Shown here piece after piece: positions 37,401-52,000 of a stretch of 64,000 nt of DNA. The notes under the pieces were generated by a model. That model searched no databases. It was not told the DNA's origin and worked only from the letters and a program-made list of their open reading frames with translations. This DNA is from Cladorhizidae sp. MBARI D1340-BT2 (taxonomy: Eukaryota; Porifera; Demospongiae; Poecilosclerida; Cladorhizidae), in the NCBI GenBank assembly GCA_028752905.1, contig JAQNBH010000013.1:41421907-41485906 (forward strand), in the 5' to 3' direction. A program made the position numbers and the translations under genes. Positions within the stretch are counted from its first letter, which is position 1, and each line of letters begins with the position of its first letter.

Positions 37401-40400
37401 CAGCCATCACTTCCTAACAAACACTTCATGCAGCCATCACTTCCTAACAAACACTTCATGCAGCCATCACTTCCTAACAAACACTTCATGCAGCCATCAC
37501 TTCCTTACAAACACTTCATGCAGCCATCATGTCTTAACAAACACTTCATGCAGCCATCACTTCCTAACAAACACTTCATGCAGCCATCACTTCCTAACAA
37601 ACACTTCTGCAGCCATCACTTCATAACAAACACTTCATAGCCATCACTTCCTAACAAACACTTCATGCAGCCATCACTTCCCAACAAACACTTCATGCAG
37701 CCATCACTTCCTAACAAACACTTCATGCAGCCATCACTTCCCAACAAACACTTCATGCAGCCATCACTTCCTAACAAACACTTCATGCAGCCATCACTTC
37801 CTAACAAACACTTCATGCAGCCATCACTTCCTAACAAACACTTCATGAGCCATCACTTCCTAACAAACACTTCATGCAGCCATCACTTCCTAACAAACAC
37901 TTCATGAGCCATCACTTCCTAACAAACACTTCATGCAGCCATCACTTCCTAACAAACACTTCATGCAGCCATCACTTCCTAACAAACACTTCATGAGCCA
38001 TCACTTCCTAACAAACACTTCATGCAGCCATCACTTCCTAACAAACACTTCATGCAGCCATCACTTCCTAACAAACACTTCATGCAGCCATCACTTCCTA
38101 ACAAACACTTCATGCAGCCATCACTTCCTAACAAACACTTCATGCAGCCATCACTTCCTAACAAACACTTCATGCAGCCATCACTTCCTAACAAACACTT
38201 CATGCAGCCATCACTTCCTTACAAACACTTCATGCAGCCATCATGTCTTAACAAACACTTCATGCAGCCATCACTTCCTAACAAACACTTCATGCAGCCA
38301 TCACTTCCTAACAAACACTTCTGCAGCCATCACTTCATAACAAACACTTCATAGCCATCACTTCCTAACAAACACTTCATGCAGCCATCACTTCCCAACA
38401 AACACTTCATGCAGCCATCACTTCCTAACAAACACTTCATGCAGCCATCACTTCCCAACAAACACTTCATGCAGCCATCACTTCCTAACAAACACTTCAT
38501 GCAGCCATCACTTCCTAACAAACACTTCATGCAGCCATCACTTCCTAACAAACACTTCATGAGCCATCACTTCCTAACAAACACTTCATGCAGCCATCAC
38601 TTCCTAACAAACACTTCATGAGCCATCACTTCCTAACAAACACTTCATGCAGCCATCACTTCCTAACAAACACTTCATGAGCCATCACTTCCTAACAAAC
38701 ACTTCATGAGCCATCACTTCCTAACAAACACTTCATGCAGCCATCACTTCCTAACAAACACTTCATGAGCCATCACTTCCTAACAAACACTTCATGCAGC
38801 CATCACTTCCTAACAAACATTTTATGCAGCCATCACTTCCTAACAAACACTTTATGAGCCATCACTTCCCAACAAACACTTCATGCAGCCATCACTTCCT
38901 AACAAACACTTCATGCAGCCATCACTTCTAACAAACACTTCATGCAGCCATCACTTCCTAACAAACACTTCATGCAGCCATCACTTCCTAACAAACACTT
39001 CATGCAGCCATCACTTCCTAACAAACACTTCATGCAGCCATCACTTCCCAACAAACACTTCATGAGCCATCACTTCCTAACAAACACTTCATGCAGCCAT
39101 CACTTCCTAACAAACACTTCATGCAGCCATCACTTCCTAACAAACACTTCATGCAGCCATCACTTCCTAACAAACACTTCATGCAGCCATCACTTCCTAA
39201 CAAACACTTCATGCAGCCATCACTTCCTAACAAACACTTCATGCAGCCATCACTTCCCAAGAAACACTTCATGCAGCCATCACTTCCTAACAAACACTTC
39301 ATGAGCCATCACTTCCTAATAAACACTTCGTGCAGCCATCACTTCCTAACAAACACTTCATTCAGCCATCACTTCCTAACAAACACTTCATTCAGCCATC
39401 ACTTCCTAACAAACACTTCATGCAGCCATCACTTCTGAACAAACACTTCATGCAGCCATCACTTCCTAACAAACACTTCATGCAGCCATCACTTCCTAAC
39501 AAACACTTCATGCAGCCATCACTTCCTAACAAACACTTCATGAGCCTTCACTTCCCAAGAAACACTTCATTCAGACATCACTTCCTAACAACACTTCATG
39601 CAGCCATCACTTCCTAACAAACACTTCATGAGCCTTCACTTCCCAACAAACACTTCATGCAGCCATCACTTCCCAACAAACACTTCATGCAGCCATCATT
39701 TCACAACAAACACTTCATGCAGCCATCACTTCCCAACAAACACTTCATGCAGCCATCACTTCCTAACAAACACTTCATGAGCCATCACTTCCTAACAAAC
39801 ACTTCATGCAGCCATCACTTCCTAACAAACACTTCATGCAGCCATCACTTCCTAACAAACACTTCATGAGCCATCACTTAATAACAAACACTTCATGCAG
39901 CCATCACTTCCTAACAAACACTTCATGCAGCCATCACTTCCTAACAAACACTTCATGCAGCCATCACTTCCCAACAAACACTTCATGCAGCCATCACTTC
40001 CTAACAAACACTTCATGAGCCATCACTTCCTAACAAACACTTCATGCAGCCATCACTTCCTAACAAACACTTCATGCAGCCATAACTTCCTAACAAACAG
40101 TTCATGCAGCCATCACTTCCTAACAAACACTTCATTCAGCCATCACTTCCTAACAAACACTTCATGCAGCCATCACTTCCTGATAAACACTTCATTCAGC
40201 CATCACTTCCTAACAAACACTTCATGCAGCCATCACTTCCTAACAAACACTTCATGCAGCCATCACTTCCTAACAAACACTTCATGAGCCATCACTTCCT
40301 AACAAACACTTCATGCAGCCATCACTTCCTAACAAACACTTCATGAGCCATCACTTCCTAACAAACACTTCATGCAGCCATCACTTCCTAACAAACACTT

Positions 40401-40874
40401 CATGAGCCATCACTTCCTAACAAACACTTCATGAGCCATCACTTCCTAACAAACACTTCATGCAGCCATCACTTCCTAACAAACACTTCATGAGCCATCA
40501 CTTCCTAACAAACACTTCATGCAGCCATCACTTCCTAACAAACATTTTATGCAGCCATCACTTCCTAACAAACACTTTATGAGCCATCACTTCCCAACAA
40601 ACACTTCATGCAGCCATCACTTCCTAACAAACACTTCATGCAGCCATCACTTCTAACAAACACTTCATGCAGCCATCACTTCCTAACAAACACTTCATGC
40701 AGCCATCACTTCCTAACAAACACTTCATGCAGCCATCACTTCCTAACAAACACTTCATGCAGCCATCACTTCCCAACAAACACTTCATGAGCCATCACTT
40801 CCTAACAAACACTTCATGCAACCATCACTTCCTAACAAACACTTCATGCAGCCATCACTTCCTAACAAACACTT
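32539..40874. repeat. Adjacent 4,168-bp tandem duplication within the array
   Basis: Variant blocks at 32539, 32778, 33497, 33765, 34211, 34715, 35430 and 36440 recur 4,168 bp later (36707 to 40608). The two copies are directly adjacent. Each includes a 714-bp pair and the first part of a 1,725-bp dimer. Confidence 0.85.
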
Positions 40875-43800
40875 CATGCAGCCATCACTACCTAACAAAC
40901 ACTTCATGCAGCCATCACTTCCTAACAAACACTTCATGCAGCCATCACTTCCTAACAAACACTTCATGCAGCCATCACTTCCCAAGAAACACTTCATGCA
41001 GCCATCACTTCCTAACAAACACTTCATGAGCCATCACTTCCTAATAAACACTTCGTGCAGCCATCACTTCCTAACAAACACTTCATTCAGCCATCACTTC
41101 CTAACAAACACTTCATTCAGCCATCACTTCCTAACAAACACTTCATGCAGCCATCACTTCTGAACAAACACTTCATGCAGCCATCACTTCCTAACAAACA
41201 CTTCATGCAGCCATCACTTCCTAACAAACACTTCATGCAGCCATCACTTCCTAACAAACACTTCATGAGCCTTCACTTCCCAACAAACACTTCATTCAGA
41301 CATCACTTCCTAACAACACTTCATGCAGCCATCACTTCCTAACAAACACTTCATGAGCCTTCACTTCCCAACAAACACTTCATGCAGCCATCACTTCCCA
41401 ACAAACACTTCATGCAGCCATCACTTCCCAACAAACACTTCATGCAGCCATCACTTCCCAACAAACACTTCATGCAGCCATCACTTCCTAACAAACACTT
41501 CATGAGCCATCACTTCCTAACAAACACTTCATGCAGCCATCACTTCCTAACAAACACTTCATGCAGCCATCACTTCCTAACAAACACTTCATGAGCCATC
41601 ACTTAATAACAAACACTTCATGCAGCCATCACTTCCTAACAAACACTTCATGCAGCCATCACTTCCTAACAAACACTTCATGCAGCCATCACTTCCCAAC
41701 AAACACTTCATGCAGCCATCACTTCCTAACAAACACTTCATGAGCCATCACTTCCTAACAAACACTTCATGCAGCCATCACTTCCTAACAAACACTTCAT
41801 GCAGCCATCACTTCCTAACAAACACTTCATGCAGCCATCACTTCCTAACAAACACTTCATTCAGCCATCACTTCCTAACAAACACTTCATGCAGCCATCA
41901 CTTCCTGATAAACACTTCATTCAGCCATCACTTCCTAACAAACACTTCATGCAGCCATCACTTCCTAACAAACACTTCATGAGCCATCACTTCCCAACAA
42001 ACACTTCATGCAGCCATCACTTCCCAACAAACACTTCATGCGCAGCCATCACTTCCCAACAAACACTTCATGCAGCCATCACTTCCTAACAAACACTTCA
42101 TGCAGCCATCACTTCCTAACAAACACTTCATGCAGCCATCACTTCCCAACAAACACTTCATGCAGCCATCACTTCCTAACAAACACTTCATGAGCCATCA
42201 CTTCCTAACAAACACTTCATGCAGCCATCACTTTCTAACAAACACTTCATGCAGCCATCACTTCCCAAGAAACACTTCATGCAGCCATCACTTCCTAACA
42301 AACACTTCATGAGCCATCACTTCCTAATAAACACTTCATGCAGCCATCACTTCCTAAAAAACACTTCATTCAGCCATCACTTCCTAACAAACACTTCATT
42401 CAGCCATCACTTCCTAACAAACACTTCATGCAGCCATCACTTCCTAACAAACACTTCATGCAGCCATCACTTCCTAACAAACACTTCATGCAGCCATCAC
42501 TTCCTAACAAACACTTCATGAGCCATCACTTAATAACAAACACTTCATGCAGCCATCACTTCCTAACAAACACTTCATGATCCATCACTTCCTAACAAAC
42601 AGTTCATGCAGCCATCACTTCCTAACAAACACTTCATGCAGCCATCACTTCCTAACAAACACTTCTAGCAACCATCACTTCCTAACAAACACTTCATGCA
42701 GCCATCACTTCCTAACAAGCACTTCATGCAGCCATAACTTCCTAACAAACACTTCATGCAGCCATCACTTCCTAATAAACACTTCATGCAGCCATCACTT
42801 CCTAACAAACACTTCATGCAGCCATCACTTCCTAACAAACACTTTATGCAGCCATCACTTCCTAACAAACACTTCATGCAGCCATCACTTCCTAACAAAC
42901 ACTTCATGCAGCCATCACTTCCTAACAAACACTTCATGAGCCATCACTTAATAACAAACACTTCATGCAGCCATCACTTCCTAACAAACACTTCATGCAG
43001 CCATCACTTCCTAACAAACACTTCATGCAGCCATCACTTCCCAACAAACACTTCATGCAGCCATCACTTCCTAACAAACACTTCATGAGCCATCACTTCC
43101 TAACAAACACTTCATGCAGCCATCACTTCCTAACAAACACTTCATGCAGCCATAACTTCCTAACAAACAGTTCATGCAGCCATCACTTCCTAACAAACAC
43201 TTCATTCAGCCATCACTTCCTAACAAACACTTCATGCAGCCATCACTTCCTGATAAACACTTCATTCAGCCATCACTTCCTAACAAACACTTCATGCAGC
43301 CATCACTTCCTAACAAACACTTCATGCAGCCATCACTTCCTAACAAACACTTCATGAGCCATCACTTCCTAACAAACACTTCATGCAGCCATCACTTCCT
43401 AACAAACACTTCATGAGCCATCACTTCCTAACAAACACTTCATGCAGCCATCACTTCCTAACAAACACTTCATGAGCCATCACTTCCTAACAAACACTTC
43501 ATGAGCCATCACTTCCTAACAAACACTTCATGCAGCCATCACTTCCTAACAAACACTTCATGAGCCATCACTTCCTAACAAACACTTCATGCAGCCATCA
43601 CTTCCTAACAAACATTTTATGCAGCCATCACTTCCTAACAAACACTTTATGAGCCATCACTTCCCAACAAACACTTCATGCAGCCATCACTTCCTAACAA
43701 ACACTTCATGCAGCCATCACTTCTAACAAACACTTCATGCAGCCATCACTTCCTAACAAACACTTCATGCAGCCATCACTTCCTAACAAACACTTCATGC

Positions 43801-46007
43801 AGCCATCACTTCCTAACAAACACTTCATGCAGCCATCACTTCGCAACAAACACTTCATGAGCCATCACTTCCTAACAAACACTTCATGCAACCATCACTT
43901 CCTAACAAACACTTCATGCAGCCATCACTTCCTAACAAACACTTCATGCAGCCATCACTACCTAACAAACACTTCATGCAGCCATCACTTCCTAACAAAC
44001 ACTTCATGCAGCCATCACTTCCTAACAAACACTTCATGCAGCCATCACTTCCCAAGAAACACTTCATGCAGCCATCACTTCCTAACAAACACTTCATGAG
44101 CCATCACTTCCTAATAAACACTTCGTGCAGCCATCACTTCCTAACAAACACTTCATTCAGCCATCACTTCCTAACAAACACTTCATTCAGCCATCACTTC
44201 CTAACAAACACTTCATGCAGCCATCACTTCTGAACAAACACTTCATGCAGCCATCACTTCCTAACAAACACTTCATGCAGCCATCACTTCCTAACAAACA
44301 CTTCATGCAGCCATCACTTCCTAACAAACACTTCATGAGCCTTCACTTCCCAACAAACACTTCATTCAGACATCACTTCCTAACAACACTTCATGCAGCC
44401 ATCACTTCCTAACAAACACTTCATGAGCCTTCACTTCCCAACAAACACTTCATGCAGCCATCACTTCCCAACAAACACTTCATGCAGCCATCACTTCCCA
44501 ACAAACACTTCATGCAGCCATCACTTCCCAACAAACACTTCATGCAGCCATCACTTCCTAACAAACACTTCATGAGCCATCACTTCCTAACAAACACTTC
44601 ATGCAGCCATCACTTCCTAACAAACACTTCATGCAGCCATCACTTCCTAACAAACACTTCATGAGCCATCACTTAATAACAAACACTTCATGCAGCCATC
44701 ACTTCCTAACAAACACTTCATGCAGCCATCACTTCCTAACAAACACTTCATGCAGCCATCACTTCCCAACAAACACTTCATGCAGCCATCACTTCCTAAC
44801 AAACACTTCATGAGCCATCACTTCCTAACAAACACTTCATGCAGCCATCACTTCCTAACAAACACTTCATGCAGCCATCACTTCCTAACAAACACTTCAT
44901 GCAGCCATCACTTCCTAACAAACACTTCATTCAGCCATCACTTCCTAACAAACACTTCATGCAGCCATCACTTCCTGATAAACACTTCATTCAGCCATCA
45001 CTTCCTAACAAACACTTCATGCAGCCATCACTTCCTAACAAACACTTCATGAGCCATCACTTCCCAACAAACACTTCATGCAGCCATCACTTCCCAACAA
45101 ACACTTCATGCGCAGCCATCACTTCCCAACAAACACTTCATGCAGCCATCACTTCCTAACAAACACTTCATGCAGCCATCACTTCCTAACAAACACTTCA
45201 TGCAGCCATCACTTCCCAACAAACACTTCATGCAGCCATCACTTCCTAACAAACACTTCATGAGCCATCACTTCCTAACAAACACTTCATGCAGCCATCA
45301 CTTTCTAACAAACACTTCATGCAGCCATCACTTCCCAAGAAACACTTCATGCAGCCATCACTTCCTAACAAACACTTCATGAGCCATCACTTCCTAATAA
45401 ACACTTCATGCAGCCATCACTTCCTAAAAAACACTTCATTCAGCCATCACTTCCTAACAAACACTTCATTCAGCCATCACTTCCTAACAAACACTTCATG
45501 CAGCCATCACTTCCTAACAAACACTTCATGCAGCCATCACTTCCTAACAAACACTTCATGCAGCCATCACTTCCTAACAAACACTTCATGAGCCATCACT
45601 TAATAACAAACACTTCATGCAGCCATCACTTCCTAACAAACACTTCATGATCCATCACTTCCTAACAAACAGTTCATGCAGCCATCACTTCCTAACAAAC
45701 ACTTCATGCAGCCATCACTTCCTAACAAACACTTCTAGCAACCATCACTTCCTAACAAACACTTCATGCAGCCATCACTTCCTAACAAGCACTTCATGCA
45801 GCCATAACTTCCTAACAAACACTTCATGCAGCCATCACTTCCTAATAAACACTTCATGCAGCCATCACTTCCTAACAAACACTTCATGCAGCCATCACTT
45901 CCTAACAAACACTTTATGCAGCCATCACTTCCTAACAAACACTTCATGCAGCCATCACTTCCTAACAAACACTTCATGCAGCCATCACTTCCTAACAAAC
46001 ACTTCAT
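40608..46007. repeat. 3,070-bp tandem duplication within the array (young)
   Basis: Blocks at 40608, 41055, 42008 and 42547 recur at 43678, 44125, 45078 and 45617. The rare variant CACTACCTAAC is found only in these two copies. Private changes in the second copy (TTCGCAAC near 43842) came later. Confidence 0.85.
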
Positions 46008-49000
46008 GCAGCCATCACTTCCTAACAAACACTTTATGCAGCCATCACTTCCTAACAAACACTTCATGCAGCCATCACTTCCTAACAAACACTTCATGCA
46101 GCCATCACTTCCTAACAAACACCTCATGCAGCCATCACTTCCTAACAAACACTTCATGCAGCCATCACTTCCTAACAAACACTTCATGCAGCCATCACTT
46201 CCTAACAAACACTTCATGCAGCCATCACTTCCTAACAAACACTTCAAGCAGCCATCACTTCCTAACAAACACTTCATGAGCCATCACTTCCTAACAAACA
46301 CTTCATGCAGCCATCACTTCCTAACAAACACTTCATGCAGCCATCACTTCCTAACAAACACTTCATGCAGCCATCACTTCCCAACAAACACTTCATGCAG
46401 CCATCACTTCCCAACAAACACTTCATGTAGCCATCACTTCCTAACAAACACTTCATGCAGCCATCACTTCCTAACAAACACTTCATGCAGCCATCACTTC
46501 CTAACAAACACTTCATGCAGCCATTACTTCCTAACAAACACTTCATGCAGCCATCACTTCCTAACAAACACTTCATGCAGCCATCACTTCCTAACAAACA
46601 CTTCATGCAGCCATCACTTCCTAACAAACACTTCATGCAGCCATCACTTCCTAACAAACACTTCATGCAGCCATCACTTCCTAACAAACACTTCATGCAG
46701 CCATCACTTCCTAACAAACACTTCATGCAGCCATCACTTCCTAACAAACACTTCATGCAGCCATCACTTCCTAACAAACACTTCATGCAGCCATCACTTC
46801 CTAACAAACACTTCATGCAGCCATCATGTCTTAACAAACACTTCATGCAGCCATCACTTCCTAACAAACACTTCATGCAGCCATCACTTCCTAACAAACA
46901 CTTCTGCAGCCATCACTTCATAACAAACACTTCATAGCCATCACTTCCTAACAAACACTTCATGCAGCCATCACTTCCCAACAAACACTTCATGCAGCCA
47001 TCACTTCCTAACAAACACTTCATGCAGCCATCACTTCCCAACAAACACTTCATGCAGCCATCACTTCCTAACAAACACTTCATGCAGCCATCACTTCCTA
47101 ACAAACACTTCATGCAGCCATCACTTCCTAACAAACACTTCATGAGCCATCACTTCCTAACAAACACTTCATGCAGCCATCACTTCCTAACAAACACTTC
47201 ATGAGCCATCACTTCCTAACAAACACTTCATGCAGCCATCACTTCCTAACAAACACTTCATGAGCCATCACTTCCTAACAAACACTTCATGAGCCATCAC
47301 TTCCTAACAAACACTTCATGCAGCCATCACTTCCTAACAAACACTTCATGAGCCATCACTTCCTAACAAACACTTCATGCAGCCATCACTTCCTAACAAA
47401 CACTTCATGCAGCCATCACTTCCTAACAAACATTTTATGCAGCCATCACTTCCTAACAAACACTTTATGAGCCATCACTTCCCAACAAACACTTCATGCA
47501 GCCATCACTTCCTAACAAACACTTCATGCAGCCATCACTTCTAACAAACACTTCATGCAGCCATCACTTCCTAACAAACACTTCATGCAGCCATCACTTC
47601 CTAACAAACACTTCATGCAGCCATCACTTCCTAACAAACACTTCATGCAGCCATCACTTCCCAACAAACACTTCATGCAGCCATCACTTCCTAACTAACA
47701 CTTCATGAGCCATCACTTCCTAACAAACACTTCATGCAGCCATCACTTCCTAACAAACACTTCATGCAGCCATCACTTCCCAACAAACACTTCATGCAGC
47801 CATCACTTCCTAACAAACACTTCATGAGCCATCACTTCCTAACAAACACTTCATGCAGCCATCACTTCCTAACAAACACTTCATGCAGCCATCACTTCCT
47901 AACAAACACTTCATGAGCCATCACTTAATAACAAACACTTCATGCAGCCATCACTTCCTAACAAACACTTCATGCAGCCATCACTTCCTAACAAACACTT
48001 CATGCAGCCATCACTTCCCAACAAACACTTCATGCAGCCATCACTTCCTAACAAACACTTCATGAGCCATCACTTCCTAACAAACACTTCATGCAGCCAT
48101 CACTTCGTAACAAACACTTCATGCAGCCATCACTTCCTAACAAACACTTCATGCAGCCATCACTTCCTAACAAACACTTCATTCAGCCATCACTTCCAAA
48201 CAAACACTTCATGCAGCCATCACTTCCAGATAAACACTTCATTCAGCCATCACTTCCTAACAAACACTTCATGCAGCCATCACTTCCTAACAAACACTTC
48301 ATGAGCCATCACTTCCCAACAAACACTTCATGCAGCCATCACTTCCCAACAAACACTTCATGCAGCCATCACTTCCCAACAAACACTTCATGCGCAGCCA
48401 TCACTTCCCAACAAACACTTCATGCAGCCATCACTTCCTAACAAACACTTCATGCAGCCATCACTTCCTAACAAACACTTCATGCAGCCATCACTTCCCA
48501 ACAAACACTTCATGCAGCCATCACTTCCTAACAAACACTTCATGCAGCCATCACTTCCTAACAAACACTTCATGCAGCCATCACTTCCCAACAAACACTT
48601 CATGAGCCATCACTTCCTAACAAACACTTCATGCAGCCATCACTTCCTAACAAACACTTCATGAGCCATCACTTCCTAACAAACACTTCATGAGCCATCA
48701 CTTCCTAACAAACACTTCATGCAGCCATCACTTCCTAACAAACACTTCATGAGCCATCACTTCCTAACAAACACTTCATGCAGCCATCACTTCCTAACAA
48801 ACATTTTATGCAGCCATCACTTCCTAACAAACACTTTATGAGCCATCACTTCCCAACAAACACTTCATGCAGCCATCACTTCCTAACAAACACTTCATGC
48901 AGCCATCACTTCTAACAAACACTTCATGCAGCCATCACTTCCTAACAAACACTTCATGCAGCCATCACTTCCTAACAAACACTTCATGCAGCCATCACTT

Positions 49001-52000
49001 CCTAACAAACACTTCATGCAGCCATCACTTCCCAACAAACACTTCATGAGCCATCACTTCCTAACAAACACTTCATGCAGCCATCACTTCCTAACAAACA
49101 CTTCATGCAGCCATCACTTCCTAACAAACACTTCATGCAGCCATCACTTCCTAACAAACACTTCATGCAGCCATCACTTCCTAACAAACACTTCATGCAG
49201 CCATCACTTCCTAACAAACACTTCATGCAGCCATCACTTCCCAAGAAACACTTCATGCAGCCATCACTTCCTAACAAACACTTCATGAGCCATCACTTCC
49301 TAATAAACACTTCGTGCAGCCATCACTTCCTAACAAACACTTCATTCAGCCATCACTTCCTAACAAACACTTCATTCAGCCATCACTTCCTAACAAACAC
49401 TTCATGCAGCCATCACTTCTGAACAAACACTTCATGCAGCCATCACTTCCTAACAAACACTTCATGCAGCCATCACTTCCTAACAAACACTTCATGCAGC
49501 CATCACTTCCTAACAAACACTTCATGAGCCTTCACTTCCCAAGAAACACTTCATTCAGACATCACTTCCTAACAACACTTCATGCAGCCATCACTTCCTA
49601 ACAAACACTTCATGAGCCTTCACTTCCCAACAAACACTTCATGCAGCCATCACTTCCCAACAAACACTTCATGCAGCCATCACTTCACAACAAACACTTC
49701 ATGCAGCCATCACTTCCCAACAAACACTTCATGCAGCCATCACTTCCTAACAAACACTTCATGAGCCATCACTTCCTAACAAACACTTCATGCAGCCATC
49801 ACTTCCTAACAAACACTTCATGCAGCCATCACTTCCTAACAAACACTTCATGAGCCATCACTTAATAACAAACACTTCATGCAGCCATCACTTCCTAACA
49901 AACACTTCATGCAGCCATCACTTCCTAACAAACACTTCATGCAGCCATCACTTCCCAACAAACACTTCATGCAGCCATCACTTCCTAACAAACACTTCAT
50001 GAGCCATCACTTCCTAACAAACACTTCATGCAGCCATCACTTCCTAACAAACACTTCATGCAGCCATAACTTCCTAACAAACAGTTCATGCAGCCATCAC
50101 TTCCTAACAAACACTTCATTCAGCCATCACTTCCTAACAAACACTTCATGCAGCCATCACTTCCTGATAAACACTTCATTCAGCCATCACTTCCTAACAA
50201 ACACTTCATGCAGCCATCACTTCCTAACAAACACTTCATGCAGCCATCACTTCCTAACAAACACTTCATGAGCCATCACTTCCTAACAAACACTTCATGC
50301 AGCCATCACTTCCTAACAAACACTTCATGAGCCATCACTTCCTAACAAACACTTCATGCAGCCATCACTTCCTAACAAACACTTCATGAGCCATCACTTC
50401 CTAACAAACACTTCATGAGCCATCACTTCCTAACAAACACTTCATGCAGCCATCACTTCCTAACAAACACTTCATGAGCCATCACTTCCTAACAAACACT
50501 TCATGCAGCCATCACTTCCTAACAAACATTTTATGCAGCCATCACTTCCTAACAAACACTTTATGAGCCATCACTTCCCAACAAACACTTCATGCAGCCA
50601 TCACTTCCTAACAAACACTTCATGCAGCCATCACTTCTAACAAACACTTCATGCAGCCATCACTTCCTAACAAACACTTCATGCAGCCATCACTTCCTAA
50701 CAAACACTTCATGCAGCCATCACTTCCTAACAAACACTTCATGCAGCCATCACTTCCCAACAAACACTTCATGAGCCATCACTTCCTAACAAACACTTCA
50801 TGCAACCATCACTTCCTAACAAACACTTCATGCAGCCATCACTTCCTAACAAACACTTCATGCAGCCATCACTTCCTAACAAACACTTCATGCAGCCATC
50901 ACTTCCTAACAAACACTTCATGCAGCCATCACTTCCTAACAAACACTTCATGCAGCCATCACTTCCCAAGAAACACTTCATGCAGCCATCACTTCCTAAC
51001 AAACACTTCATGAGCCATCACTTCCTAATAAACACTTCGTGCAGCCATCACTTCCTAACAAACACTTCATTCAGCCATCACTTCCTAACAAACACTTCAT
51101 TCAGCCATCACTTCCTAACAAACACTTCATGCAGCCATCACTTCTGAACAAACACTTCATGCAGCCATCACTTCCTAACAAACACTTCATGCAGCCATCA
51201 CTTCCTAACAAACACTTCATGCAGCCATCACTTCCTAACAAACACTTCATGAGCCTTCACTTCCCAACAAACACTTCATTCAGACATCACTTCCTAACAA
51301 CACTTCATGCAGCCATCACTTCCTAACAAACACTTCATGAGCCTTCACTTCCCAACAAACACTTCATGCAGCCATCACTTCCCAACAAACACTTCATGCA
51401 GCCATCACTTCCCAACAAACACTTCATGCAGCCATCACTTCCCAACAAACACTTCATGCAGCCATCACTTCCTAACAAACACTTCATGAGCCATCACTTC
51501 CTAACAAGCACTTCATGCAGCCATCACTTCCTAACAAACACTTCATGCAGCCATCACTTCCTAACAAACACTTCATGAGCCATCACTTAATAACAAACAC
51601 TTCATGCAGCCATCACTTCCTAACAAACACTTCATGCAGCCATCACTTCCTAACAAACACTTCATGCAGCCATCACTTCCCAACAAACACTTCATGCAGC
51701 CATCACTTCCTAACAAACACTTCATGAGCCATCACTTCCTAACAAACACTTCATGCAGCCATCACTTCCTAACAAACACTTCATGCAGCCATCACTTCCT
51801 AACAAACACTTCATGCAGCCATCACTTCCTAACAAACACTTCATTCAGCCATCACTTCCTAACAAACACTTCATGCAGCCATCACTTCCTGATAAACACT
51901 TCATTCAGCCATCACTTCCTAACAAACACTTCATGCAGCCATCACTTCCTAACAAACACTTCATGAGCCATCACTTCCCAACAAACACTTCATGCAGCCA

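Noticed and set aside
45826..46923. 365-codon repetitive protein gene (MQPSLPNKHF decapeptides)
   Set aside because: Any 30-bp unit without a stop gives such frames. Frame-shifting units are frequent, and there is no start context, splice site or flanking non-repeat coding sequence.
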